From assembly GCA_027625915.1 (NCBI GenBank), contig JANTQA010000008.1, positions 6,069,501 to 6,133,500 on the forward strand: DNA of 64,000 nucleotides, in the 5' to 3' direction. Of the stretch, positions 36,147 through 48,235 are shown piece by piece; positions within the stretch are counted from its first letter, which is position 1; the number at the start of each line of letters is the position of its first letter. The translations under genes were made by a program, and so were the position numbers. This stretch comes from Anaeramoeba flamelloides (taxonomy: Eukaryota; Metamonada; Anaeramoebidae). The notes under the pieces were generated by a model, which had not been told where the DNA came from, made no database searches, and saw only the letters and a program-made list of their open reading frames with translations.

Positions 36147-39100
36147 ATGATTTTGTCGTCGGATTCAAAGGGGTCAGAAAACTTGGTCATAGATGAAAGA
36201 ACTCATCTTCTTGGTTCAATAGATGACTCAGAATATCATGTGAAGATCGATAATCTTTATGGAGGTTATGATGTATTAGATCCGTTTTTAAAAAATATTC
36301 GGATGCGTGTAAAAAGGGGCCATATTTATAGTCTGCTAGGGTATACTAATGAACTGATAAATTTATCTGTTTAATTTCGATTCTTTTTGAGGAACAAGAT
36401 TATAAACCTACTGATCACAAAATTTTTTTTCTTTTCTTTTCGAACAAATATTTATCCTTCTTTTTTAAAAAATAGCCCCTCTGCTGCAGGAAAGACTACA
36501 ATATTAAAAATTATTCTCGGGTTATTAAGACCTATTTCTGGGAAAATTGAAGTTTTAGGAAACACACCAACTATAAAACAAGGAAAAAGGTAAGTCAAAA
36601 TAATTTGATTCCTCTTTTTTTTTTTACTAACACTAAAACAATAAAAAATGTTTACTGATCTTGATCAGTAATTAAATAACACAATAAATTTTAAAAGAAT
36701 TGGGTACATGCCACAAGATTTGTCTCTTTATCAAGAGCTAACAATTGGACAAACCTTATATTTTTATGGAAAATTAATGGGGATGTGTAGTTCTCTTATC
36801 AATAAGCGAATCAAAGTTTTATCCGAGACCTTGGATTTGCCGCCAAAAAAATTTTTGATTTCCAATTTGAGTGGAGGACAAAAAAGAAGAACATCTTTTG
36901 CTGTTGCAATGTTGCACGAACCCGAGTTGTTAATTCTTGATGAGCCGACCGTTGGTGTTGATCCCATTCTCCGAGAAAAAATATGGAAATACATACGTGA
37001 TCTCACAAAAAAAGGTGTTACAATAATGATCACGACTCACTACATTGAAGAAGCAATTGATGGCGATTCTGTTTGTTTTGTTCGGAATGGTGAAATTTTA
37101 GATGAAGGCCCTCCAAGAGATTTGATAGAAAAATATAATTTTGGCACCCTTGAGAAAACTTTTTGTTTTTTATGCCAACAAAGAGACAACCATTTTCTGG
37201 GTGTAGACACTGAAAGCAATAGTCTAATTGAAACAACACAATTTGAACTTAATAATAGGACAAATGGAAACCAAAATAATTGGGTTTTAAATAGAGGTCC
37301 AGATGAAAATATTTTGGAAGAGTTAAAAAAAAAAGACCCACATCAATTTAATTGGACTGATTCTGAAAATATTGAAAATTCAAGATTTGTTTCTGAATCA
37401 GAGGAAAAGAATGAACACCATAATTATAATTGGAAAAAAAAAAGAAAAAAAAAAACTAAATTTGAAAAAGCCTTTCTTTCTCGGTTTTTTACCCCAACAA
37501 AGATTTTTGCGAATAGTAAAATGAAAGTAAGCAATTCACATCTTTCTATTACCTTTGCTCATATATTTTTACGAATTTAAACTTTTGACTAAATTTTGGA
37601 TGAATATATATATATATATATATATAGATAGATAGATCTAATTCGTATACATGAGGACTACAATGAAATGAATTCCAGGCTACTTTTGAAGGAAACTTTT
37701 CTAAAAATAAAATTATATTTGATTGAAAATCAATTGGTTTATTTTAATGAAATCACATGAGTGGTCATTTAAATAGTCAATAGAAGTTGCCAAGAAATTT
37801 TTATTGAAAATTTACCCAAATAAATGAAAAATATTGACATTTAAAAGAAAAATATATGAAATTTCAAAGCAGATATTTTTTTTTTGATTGTTTTGTCTGA
37901 GAAAAAGGAAAGACTACCCATAAATAAATAAAAGAAAAGAAAAGAAAATAATGCTATAGAAATTTAATAATAAAAAAAAAAGTTTTAAGGTGCAGTGATT
38001 AAAATAATGCTTCCTAACGACTATAATACGTGCTTCAAAATATACTATATTTTTTTTTTCTTATTTTTCCCGTTGTAACATCCAATTCCATACCCAGTAG
38101 CACACCTAACTTCAAATCAATTTTGAACCTAAACCCCTTGATATTTTCAGTAAATTTTAAATTAGGAAAGCAATTTGTTTCAACTTTGTCATAATTTTCT
38201 CATTTTTTTTGAAATTTTTTTGTTTTTTTTGCTGATAAAAATTTTATTTAAAATTTTCTCCATTATTTTATAAAAATTTTCCAATTTGATCCATATATTT
38301 TGAGAATTTCTTTTTTAATAATAGAGCTTTAAGAAATCGATACCATATCCAGTTAGGGTTTATTGTCAGTTTCTTTGATAGGTTAATGTATAGGCCTTCT
38401 TTAAAAAAAATAAAAAAAAAAACGAGCTTTTTATTTTAAAAAAAAGATTAAACTTTTCTACACACGTTATTTAAACAAGTGTAGAATCATCAAGAAGTAT
38501 TCTTGTACCATTGTTTCCTTTTCGTTGATTCTTGAAATGTGTAAATTGATTTTAAGACATGGTATTTCTATTTATTATTTTATTTTGGAAAGTAGTAGCC
38601 CTTTTTTATTTTTGGGTATTTTTTATTGTTGTTTGAAAAAGAAAAAGAAAAAAATCAAACTTAAAAAAACTTGAAATTAAGTCAAACTTCTATTATTATA
38701 TTTATCACAAGTCCATAAAAAAACAAATCCCAAAAATTATAAAGTTCACAAAATAAAAAAATGAAAAATTAATAATCTTGGGAATATTACCAAAAAAGTT
38801 ATTCTTTCTGTTTCAAATAATGCCTAGTAAAAAGAATTTCTTTTCTTAAGTTTTAATAGGGTTATATAACGAATCTTCAATGAAAATAACTAGAAGAAAA
38901 GAAAAAAAAAATGAATGGGGGTGAGCACGTATAGTCAAAGTATTTTTTCTTCATATCAATATAAAATATGCAAATAATTTGTGAAGATGTGTTTGATTTT
39001 TAGTGTTTATGTGTATGGATATAAAGTATAAATTTATTTATTACACAATGTCAAAACAAAGCAAAATAAAAATACGATCTGATTTTTGATATTTTTTTTT

Positions 39101-41402
39101 TTTTTTTGTTCTTTTTTTATAAATTGGTTTTCATTTTGAAGAGGTGTTTGTTGATCAAATAAAGTTCACAATTAAAATGTTTATCCTTTTTCTGAAATTT
39201 TATCTTTACTTATACCTTGTTTAATTATTAATTACAAGTTTTTGGCAAATATTACAATATCTTAGTATCATGATCAAGTATATTATTTCAGTTTGATAAA
39301 TTCATCAGATCTTAAGAATATAACCACGCCCCCCCCCCACTACCTTTTTTATATACAAAACTAATCTGCTTAGTAATTAAAAAAAAAAAAAATGAAATCA
39401 CTGTTTTTTTTTTAAATACCAAATTGAAATCTAAACTATTTTTCAGTCAAAGGGGCCCAGTTGTAATCGTATAATACACGTGTTTAAAGGGTTTGCATAG
39501 ATATTAGAAGAAAAATTTTATTCTTGGAAATTTTTAAAATTGAAATCATTTTTTCACATTTTGTTTTTTTTTTTCGATTTTTTTTTAAAAAGTCATTTAG
39601 TTGCAAAAAAATTTTTTTTATTGCAAGATCAATAGTCACTTGGTCAAAACTTGTTATTCTAATGTCATTGAAACCATGTAAAGATTGTTGAGAAATCATA
39701 TTGATTTCTATTGGAATTCAATTTGATCTTTGATCTTGATATTTGTTTAATAAATGTGAAAAATTTTCACTTTATTTTCATTTTCTTTTTCCAAATAGAG
39801 ACCACAAATACCAACAAACTTTGTTTGAGGGCTTAATTTCTAAAAGAAAAGTATAGAAAACGAAGTGAAAAATGTTTGATATTTATTATTCAAATACCAG
39901 TAGAAGTTCAAAACAAACATCGTTGTTTTTTCTCAATAGGGCCATAAGAATTTGAGTTTTTCAATTTTTAAGAAAAGCTATTGATTTATTAATATTCTTT
40001 CAGACATGTATCAACATTTCTTTGAGGTGTATTATTATGTTTATTTCTTATTAGTTCTTCAAAGGTCAATTATATAAAATAATTGATATTTGAAAAAAAC
40101 GTTGGGCCCCTTTGACTGAAACAGAGTTTAAATCGTCAAATATCCTACTATATAATCAATTATAATAATAAAATTTAATAGTGTGAAATATTATTAAGAT
40201 TTCCCTTGGTTTTGTTTTTGTTAATTATCATTCCTGGTATTATTGTGTGGATTGCATCAACAGCTTTTGCGCATGACCCTTATCACATATACTTTTCTCT
40301 TTTCAATGAAGATGAAGGTGTAAAAACTCCGAATGTGACACTGAATGTTGGGGATGAAATAACAGCGGCATTAAAGAAATTCCAAACTGGACCAAGTCCA
40401 ATTTTTGATCTGCGCAATGTGGAAACACAATACAACTCTTTAGCAGAATTGCGGGACGCTGTTTGGATGGGTGATTTAATTGGATACATGCATATCAAAA
40501 AGGAATTCAGTTATGCCTCAATTGAGCGTTTTACAAAGTGTTCCACAAATAAAACATTAATTGAAAAAAGTATTGCTGGCGTGTATTTGGATATGTCTAA
40601 TATGGAAATTATTGTGAGTATTGAAAAGGCATTAGAAAATTCCTTTGTGGAAATATGCGCAAAATTAGAACAGGGGATATCAACTAAAGAATTTCTTCCA
40701 ATAGATTTAAAGGCCGTGTATGGAACACCTGTGCCATCTTTTAAAACATTTGTCTTGCCTTCCTTAATAATGGTTATTTCATTTAGCTTTGCTTTGTTTT
40801 TAACTTCAATTGGGGTTGTCAGAGAAAAGATACTCGGTGTCATTGAAAGGATTTTTGTAACGGGTACATCCACACTTGATGTTGTACTTGGTATAATTTC
40901 TACAAATTTGCTGACTTTATTTTTACAATTGGGTATATTATTCCCGATAGTTATTTATGGGTTTGGAGTAAAATGCGAAGGGAATTTTGTGTTATTGGTA
41001 TTAGGTGCTGTTCTAATTGCCATAACAGGAATGAGTGGTGGCTTATTAATTGGGTTTTTAGTTTCCCACGAATTTGAAGCTATGGTTTTTTCCTTTTGCT
41101 TTTTTTTCCTAAATCTTTCAATTTCTGGCGGGTCTTGGCCAAACGAAGCACAGCCTGCATGGTTAAGAAAAATAAGTATGTCACTACCAACTACACACAG
41201 TTCGCTATTATCCCGTTCAATTATGGTAAGGGGGTGGGGACTTCATCATTTTATAGTATGGAGGGGTTTCCTAATCATTTTATCTTGGAACACATTTTAT
41301 ATTATCCTAATAGCTTTATTAACAAAAAATGTAATAAAGCCAAAACCTATAAAAACTTTTGGTATTTTTAAAAGAAAAAAAAGTTTGGGTCAACAATGGT
41401 AA
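36147..41402 (+). CDS. ABC half-transporter, ABCG20/ABCH-like (NBD-TMD)
   Basis: Five exons: 36147-36340, 36476-36589, 36698-37526, 37656-37736, 40182-41402, giving 812 aa in phase. Nucleotide-binding domain: Walker [10 protein letters not shown] at 65-73 (completed only by splicing exons 1 and 2), Q-loop Q109, signature LSGGQ at 160-164, Walker B LLILDE at 180-185, H-loop H217. Then comes a polar linker (about 260-375) and an ABC-2-type membrane domain with six segments: one directly after exon 4, a large loop, then five. An NBD followed by ABC-2 segments matches ABCG20/ABCH proteins, usually membrane exporters working as dimers; the substrate is unknown. The 81-nt exon 4 was placed by phase and the [10 protein letters not shown] helix; its GAG acceptor and GTTTAT donor are weak. 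An earlier in-frame ATG at 36024 exists, but its extension is AT-driven. Intron 4 (2.4 kb) contains a TIR element. Confidence 0.87.
38085..38415 (+). repeat. Dispersed repeat, copy 1 (ABC gene intron 4)
   Basis: It is collinear with 56195-56525: shared cacacctaacttcaa-type start, caatttgatcc, aagaaatcgata/cagta, and agggtttattgtca blocks. No TIR or coding sequence; family unknown. Confidence 0.6.
39432..40130 (+). mobile_element. CAGTCAAAGGGGCCC TIR element, young copy A (ABC gene intron 4)
   Basis: The element is 699 bp long, including terminal TA dinucleotides that fit TA-target insertion as in Tc1/mariner-like elements. The TIRs are about 28 bp (taaact...tttcagtcaaaggggccca). It is nearly identical, in inverted orientation, to 43338-44037. 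The only open frame (minus, 39484-39699) is short and has no transposase motif, so it is non-autonomous. Assignment to a superfamily is tentative. Confidence 0.85.
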
Positions 41403-41900
41403 TTTTGTTCTGTTTTTCTTTTGAGTGTTAATATCTATTTTCATTTTTCATTTATTTTTTGTTAAATAAAAAAAAAAACATTATGTTTATTTTTATTTGT
41501 TTTGAATAAATCAATAAAAATTTACATATTTTTAAAAAAAAGTATTTTTGATATAAAACCATTTTCTAATCAAATTGGATATTTATTTGTGTATATGTAC
41601 TGTGTGTGTTTAAAGTGTTTAAATAGATATTGAAAAGGAAAATTTTTTTATCGGAGATTTCAAAATTGAAATCATTTTTTCATATTTTACTTTTTTTTTA
41701 ATAATTTGTTTTTGATACCTTTAGATTTGTTAATTTGTCAATTTACAATAAATAAAAGTATAATAAACATTATTAGTTAATACTGGATCTATGATCAGAT
41801 ATTTTTTTTCAAGGCATTTTGATATTTTGGTTAAAAAATTCAATTTCAAGAGTATATTTTTTTGAAATTTAATAGTAAAATATTTATAAATAAGTTTTTT

Positions 41901-42289
41901 TCTCTGGAACTGCCCAGCCTATGAAAATATTCTCTGGAACTGCCCAGCCTATGAAAATAATCGTAAAATCTGGATATCTGAATTAAAAAAAAATTCAACA
42001 TCTCTAATATATTAAAAAATAATATTATTACTATTTTTGATATTATTAGAAAAAGAGATTCATCATATTTATTAGCTTTAGTGGGTAATAAATTTATTTT
42101 TGAGTCTTAAACAAAATTCCTAAATCATAATTCGGAATTCGGGGGGTGTCGTAGAGTGCCTAGGTTTTTTTTAATTTTTGAAATGAATTGAAAATTAAAT
42201 AAATTTTCAATACATTTCAAAAAGTAAAAAAAACCTAACGGCAAATAAGAGGAATTAAAAACTCCTCCGTTAAATAATAAAAAAAAATT
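41901..42289 (+). mobile_element. SINE-like repeat, copy 2, with tandem duplication and nested insertion
   Basis: 41901-41930 and 41931-41960 are a perfect 30-bp tandem duplication of the 5' end (tctctggaactgcccagcct...). The body matches 19311-19566 almost base for base. At 42144-42241 a 98-bp palindromic unit interrupts it; the sequence resumes exactly where copy 1 is continuous. It ends in aataat and an A-run. Confidence 0.7.
42144..42241. mobile_element. 98-bp minimal unit of the modular palindromic family
   Basis: Comparison with the uninterrupted copy at 19311-19566 (ggaattcggg joined to caaataagagg) defines the insert precisely. It starts with gtcgtagagtgcc, the complement of the 10-bp tag, followed by a long hairpin: cctaggtttttttt...tttttgaaatgaattg pairing with its complement, which ends in aaaaaaacctaacgg. 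It has no ORF. It shows that the family inserts as a discrete unit. Confidence 0.75.
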
Positions 42290-43337
42290 TTAAAATAAGT
42301 TTTTTTTACACAAATAAAGGGTTATTTTATCATCTTTAAAAGGTGTTTAAAATTTAATAAATATCCCACCAAATTCCGAACAGATTAATAGGGCTATTAG
42401 AATATTATTAATTAATTTTGATTGAAAAATGATATTTTTTTGATTTTCATTGCTTTTTTTTTAAATTTTGAAATAAACCGAAAATATAAATATATTCTTT
42501 CCATTTTTAAAATTAAAAAAAAATCAGTTATCTTTTCAAGAATTTAAGAGAATTAAGTCAAATCTTTGATTTTTCTTTATTATTTTGAATTCTGGTAAAC
42601 CTAGATAATCTACAGTATTTTGTAGTACTCTAAGCCACTCAATGGGCATTTTTTGTTGGTTTTTCTTGAATTTAAACGAATAGAGTAAAATCAAAGATTG
42701 TTTTCAATTCTCATAAATTCTTGAAAAATATGGATATTTCCGTCGGGCTTTACCAGAATTTAAAAGAAAAGAGTGAATTCGTACATTTTACACTCTTCTA
42801 TTCAATCCTGGGGAAACCTGGGAGACTTCAGTTTAGTTTTTGGGGGTTTAAAAGAGTGTTGATAAATCATAGATTGTAGTCAATTCCTCTGGGGGGTATA
42901 TAACCAAGTTTAATCAAAGTGTACCATTGGTTAATTTTCTTTATGTTTTAGTTTTATTAGTATAATTTTTTTTTCAAAACTATTAATTAGTGTCTATTGA
43001 ATAAATTCTTAAAGCTCAACGAAACTAAAATTTATTTGTTAATTCCATTTGAAAAAAAAATATAACTGATATTGCCCTTTTTGACAATCTAAAGTAGTTT
43101 GTAAAATGGTGGGAATTTTCAAATTCTTGGGGGTATTGTATTTTTCATTTCTATGAACGGGTCTCTTGATTATTGGGTAAATAAACTTTATTTATAAATA
43201 ATGAAAAATACATCAAAGTATTATTATTTTCTTACCTGGAATTGTAGTTTTTATTTTTTCATTGTGTTTTTAAGATTTGGTATTTATTCAGTTTGGTTTT
43301 AATTAAAGTCATTTATTAACAAAAATCATTCAATAAT

Positions 43338-44037
43338 TAAACTCTGTTTCAGTCAAAGGGGCCCAACGTTTTTTTCAAATATCAATTATTTTATATAATT
43401 GACCTTTGAAGAACTAATAAGAAATAAACATAATAATACACCTCAAAGAAATGTTGATACATGTCTGAAAGAATATTAATAAATCAATAGCTTTTCTTAA
43501 AAATTGAAAAACTCAAATTCTTATGGCCCTATTGAGAAAAAACAACGATGTTTGTTTTGAACTTCTACTGGTATTTGAATAATAAATATCAAACATTTTT
43601 CACTTCATTTTCCATACTTTTCTTTTAGAAATTAAGCCCTCAAACAAAGTTTGTTGGTATTTGTGGTCTCTATTTGAAAAAGGAAATGAAAATGAAGTGA
43701 AAATTTTTCACATTTATTAAACAAATATCAAGATCAAAGATCAAATTGAATTCCAATAGAAATCAATATGATTTCTCAACAATCTTTACATGGTTTCAAT
43801 GACATTAGAATAACAAGTTTTGACCAAGTGACTATTGATCTTGCAATAAAAAAATTTTTTTTGCAACTAAATGACTTTTTAAAAAAAAAATCGAAAAAAA
43901 AAAAACAAAATGTGAAAAAATGATTTCAATTTTAAAAATTTCCAAGAATAAAATTTTTCTTCTAATATCTATGCAAACCCTTTAAACACGTGTATTATAC
44001 GATTACAACTGGGCCCCTTTGACTGAAAAATAGTTTA
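43338..44037 (-). mobile_element. CAGTCAAAGGGGCCC TIR element, young copy B
   Basis: This 700-bp element with terminal TA is the inverted near-identical partner of 39432-40130; I noticed only a handful of differences by eye. Both lie within about 4.6 kb and flank the last exon of the ABC gene in opposite orientation. Confidence 0.85.
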
Positions 44038-44849
44038 TTTCAATTGTAATAAATTTCATGGATCCAACACTGTATTTGATTACCTTTTTGTGGAGGGTGA
44101 GTGTTTGTAATGGAAAAAAAAATAATAAATAAAGATCTATTCTTGTAATCTCTCGATAAAAAAAATGAATGCACCTTTACGAAAACAAAAAGGTGTAATT
44201 TGTACTATATCCGAAATATTCATTTCGAACCTTCCCACAAAAGATATTTAATAAAAATGATATTTGTTTCAAAAAATCAGAAAAAGAAAAGATTAAAATT
44301 ATTATATAAAGGTGTGGGTACTAAACAAACTATAAATTGCTTTTACAAATTTAATTCTTTTATATTGATAAATCTTCTTACGATCTTTTATCCACACATG
44401 TAAATAAATTATATTTTACCCAAAAAGATTTTTTTGGATTTTTTTTCATGATATTTTTTATTTGACTATAAAATCTCAATTAACATTTACCTAAAAAATT
44501 CACCTAAAAAGATATTTATCCAATTGGTTTTTCATCAAGTAGGTTATTAGTAAAGGTTTTAATAACTAAGAAAAATTATATCATATTCTCTATAAATCAC
44601 TCCTATTAAATCACTAATATTGAACAACAAGTTTGTATATTTAAGAGTAGAAAAAAAATTAAATCCCAAAAACTTTGTTTTTTGTAAATATACTTATTCA
44701 ATTCATGGATAAAAGATCGTTAGTGCCTTTCCCAAGATGAAAGGATACTATATAGGTGTATCTCAAGAAAATTTCGCAAATACCCAGACATAGGAAAGAA
44801 GTGTAATTAAAAAAATTATTAAAATTTTAGGGTATTTTTGTTATGGTGA

Positions 44850-45590
44850 AAAATAAATTTTCTAAAAGGAAAAAAAAAATTTTTGTATTTTTATAAGTAA
44901 CTAAAGAAAAAACAATCACAACATGAAAAGTGAAGCCCAATCAAACTCCAAAAATCAACAATGAAAAACTGAGATATTTTTTGAAAAAAATTTCAAAGGG
45001 GGGCAGTCAATTTACAATTTAAATGATTGTAATTTTGATAGTGAAAACAACAATTTTAGTTTTGAAGTGTCGATCTTGGGCACTTTTTTAGATCTCGAAG
45101 ATTTTTATTTTTTTTTTTTTTTATATTTTCTCAAAAGAATTATTTTTATATCAAGAATGTTACAAAATCCCTACTCTGTTAAATATATACGGTTACAAAA
45201 TATCCACAAATTAGATTAAATCGAATTGAATTGATTGTGAACTTATAGAGAGTAATTTGTTTCAAATAGAAGAGATGGAAGACTTGGGAAATATGATATA
45301 AAGATGTTTTTGTTTTTTTTTTCAAAATTGGAATTTCTGGTCAACAATGATACAACGAAACCAATTTTTTAAATTGAATTTTTTTGACAATTATGAAACT
45401 CAGATGAAATTTTTTTTTTTGTAATTTGAATTTTTGTTCAATAGAGATCTCATAGAATTTTTTTTTTAATGTTATTTGAATTTTTTCAATCACAATAAGG
45501 ATATTTTAACAATACTTGTTTTGTGTTTTAAGTTACTCCTTGGTTTGGGAGACAATCCAGGGTTAGTGACTGAACCCTTTAAAAAGTAAG
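44850..45590 (+). repeat. ~0.75-0.9 kb dispersed repeat, copy 3
   Basis: It is collinear with 16180-17100 and 28370-29110 (cttgggcac, agatctcgaagatttt, ccacaaattagattaaat, ttactccttgg). It is the most diverged of the three and the only one not in an intron. Confidence 0.6.
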
Positions 45591-47005
45591 ATAAAATACA
45601 AATACTAATAAATTCAAACACATGTAATCAACTTTGTATTCAATTTCATTTTGATAACTCTTTCAACTCAACTTTTCAAACAGTTCTTAGGAGGAGTATT
45701 TCAAAGATCAACTTATTTCACAAAGTTACTAAAGATTTAAAGCAATAAAATGCTTTCTCCAAATCTAAGTGAAAAAATTTGTAAAATGGGAAATTGAAGC
45801 AAAAAATTTTCAAACAGCTTTTTGAATTTATTAGTAATTTTAACAATTTTTCTTCATAGTTCTTTTGAAAAAATCGTTGCATTTTTCGTGAAATTTAAAG
45901 TACAACTCTGAAGATCGAGAAAAAAGTACAAGACAATTGTTTAATCTTGGTAAAAAAAAAACAAATGTTTATATCTGTAAGAAGGTTAGAGTAAAATGAG
46001 AATTAAAAAGAAACTCCAAAATACATATGTTATAGGATTAGGAAGATTTCAAAAATGTGGATGGATAGAAAAGTGAGTAGATATATTTCTTAGAGTTATT
46101 TAGAGCTTATTATTTAAAAAAATAGAAAAAATGTAAAGTATAAAGAAAAACGAGTGATATACCAAATAAATGGAAAAATACAAACTTTTTTCTTGACCAA
46201 AAATTGTTCTCTGGCCCATACAGTCAGAATTGTTGTAAATATTTTTTTCTTTAATTCTAAAAAAAGTTTCGTGTGTTGGTATATAACCCAAAAAAATCAG
46301 TTCACAGTAGACAAAAAACCAAAGTATATCCTGATCACAATCATTTTCAATTAATATTATTTGTTTGATATTTTGAGTAGATACTATTTCAATTGGGTTA
46401 ATTAAAATTACTTTTTTCTCTCATCACGCTTTCTAATTATTTGTGTTAGTCAAACTTTATAAATCTAACCCGATTATTTTTTTCTTTTTTCACAAAAAGG
46501 GATGTATCTCTTGAAAAAACAGACGCAACATGCTCATTCGTTGTGGAAGAAATCTGTATCTTTTATTGTTTTCATTTTTTGTTGAAAAATAGTAAAAAAA
46601 TAATTACTTTTTTGAATATTAATAACCAATTTTTGCTTTTTTGACAACTCTTATTTTTGTGTCAATGAACTTCTTTTGGAAAAATGAAATTTGCAAAATT
46701 TTGAATCATTTTTTTCTTATTCCCTAAAACTTAATTGTAAGTTTTGCTTTTTTTTTTTTTTTCTCCCTTTTCGATTTCTTTTTCTATTGTTTTTTTTTTT
46801 TTCTTTTTTGGTTTTTTGTTACCCTGTTTGATCTAGTCGAACGTTTTCTTATTTTCTCGGGATTTAAAAGAGAAATTAAGACAAAAAATACTTTTTTTTG
46901 TTTTCGTAAATATCAGAATTTTTCTTTTGCAAATTAATTTGACTTCTTTTCTTCCGAATTTTTTTGTTTTCTTTTACTTTTTTTTAATTATTTTTTAGAT
47001 CAAAA

Positions 47006-47575
47006 ATGGCTAACGTAGAAGACCCAGCAATTGAAGAAGCTTATAACGACATAAGAGACGATAACACCGAAACTGATTGGTTTGTATTTTTTTTCCTTTT
47101 ATTTTAGTTTTTTTCTTATCCTTTGCATTTTGTTTTATCAATACTTTTTTTTTTCTTTCTCATCCTTTATTTTCCTTCTTTTCAACAACAATTAATTTAA
47201 TTTACAAAACCAAAAAGGATGGCATGTGGTTATGTTGGAAAAACCAATGACTTAGAAATGATCGGAAGTGGATCTGGTGGAATTGATGAAATGAAATCTC
47301 TTTTTGATCCAACACTTGTTGTCTATGGATATCTCCGTGTCATTGCTGGCGACGAAGAATCCAAAAGACCAAAATTCATCTTCATCACATGGGTAGGAGA
47401 AAACTGTGGAGTCATGAGAAGAGCACGTGTATCTGTCCACAAAGCAGATGTCAAAAAAGTCATCAAACAATTTGCTGTTGAAAGGATGGGCACAGAATTA
47501 AATGAATTTGAATATGAAGATATCATGAAGGAAGTTAGAAAAGTAGGTGGCGCTGATTACCAAGGAAATTGGTAA
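47006..47575 (+). CDS. Coactosin (ADF-H domain, F-actin-binding)
   Basis: Two exons, 47006-47079 and 47218-47575 (donor GTTTGT, acceptor AAAAG), give 143 aa, the usual coactosin length. Exon 1 supplies the N-terminal helix (EEAYNDIRDDNTETDW). Exon 2 supplies the ADF-H core: YLRVIAGDEESKRPKF, then FITWVGENCGVMRRARVS, and a C-terminal helix with EVRKVGGADYQ, matching the conserved KRSKF...ITWIGE...GGANY pattern of coactosins. The protein is cytosolic, binds actin filaments and acts in amoeboid or cortical actin dynamics (family knowledge). The terminal codons TGG TAA GA also read as a donor site (TG/GTAAGA), but family length favours a genuine stop. The base composition is the richest in G and C of the window, which fits high expression. 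The identification is firm. Confidence 0.92.
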
Positions 47576-48079
47576 GAAAACCAGATAAAAAAAAATTTTT
47601 TTTATATCTTTGAAAAAGTATACAAAAAATAATAATAAAAATGGTTGGTATCACTTCCACCAATACGGAAATATAATTAAAAGTAATGTAAAATTTACTT
47701 TCTGTTCTGTTTTTACTCACAAATAATTATATTATTTTGATACTTTCGTACAATAATAAAAATTTTAAAACCCACATTTTTTATTTTTTTATTTTTTTAT
47801 TTTTTTTTGATTGGTTGGTTTATTAAAATTGAAACCTAAAAGTTTTCTTAATATTCCTGCTTAATGGATTATTGCCTCAAGAAAATTTTCTATAATTAAA
47901 GTATATTGAAATTGAATGAAAGTAAATCATATTATAATATGAAAGTTCAAAAAGCTCTCAAAAATATCTTATTTCTATTTTTCCCAAAAAACAAATTTAT
48001 TTAATGGAACTTCCATAAATATCGTTAATTGGCTTATTTATTTATTAATACAGTCAGCATCAGTTTTTAATGCACATGT

Positions 48080-48235
48080 TATGAACAGCACTTTGTGTCT
48101 AAAAAAAATCTTAAATTAAGTTACATTTTTCAGAAATTCTATTTTCCAAATTATGTAACTTGAATATGGATTTTTGTACCTTAATTTGGAATTTTTTGTA
48201 TATTAAATTTCGTTCAAAGTCTGTTCCTTAATAGT
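48080..48235. mobile_element. Palindromic MITE, copy 3
   Basis: Left tgaacagcactttg and right caaagtctgttcc are imperfect inverted repeats. The internal ttaaattaagttacattttt mirrors gtaccttaatttggaa, as in the copies at 27194 and 34647. Confidence 0.55.

Larger units (their letters stand above)
41403..47005. other. Spacer between ABC gene and coactosin
   Basis: It holds a SINE-like repeat with a nested palindromic unit (41901-42289), decayed palindromic modules (about 42440-42660), a TIR element (43338-44037) and a dispersed repeat (44850-45590). The last 260 bp before the coactosin start are strikingly pyrimidine-rich. A possible acceptor (tttttag) 7 bp before the coactosin ATG hints at a 5' UTR intron. 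No further genes are visible. Confidence 0.55.

Noticed and set aside
39484-39699. 71-aa minus-strand frame inside the young TIR element, as a transposase
   Set aside because: It is too short, has no DDE-type or HTH motif, and the older copies do not preserve it.
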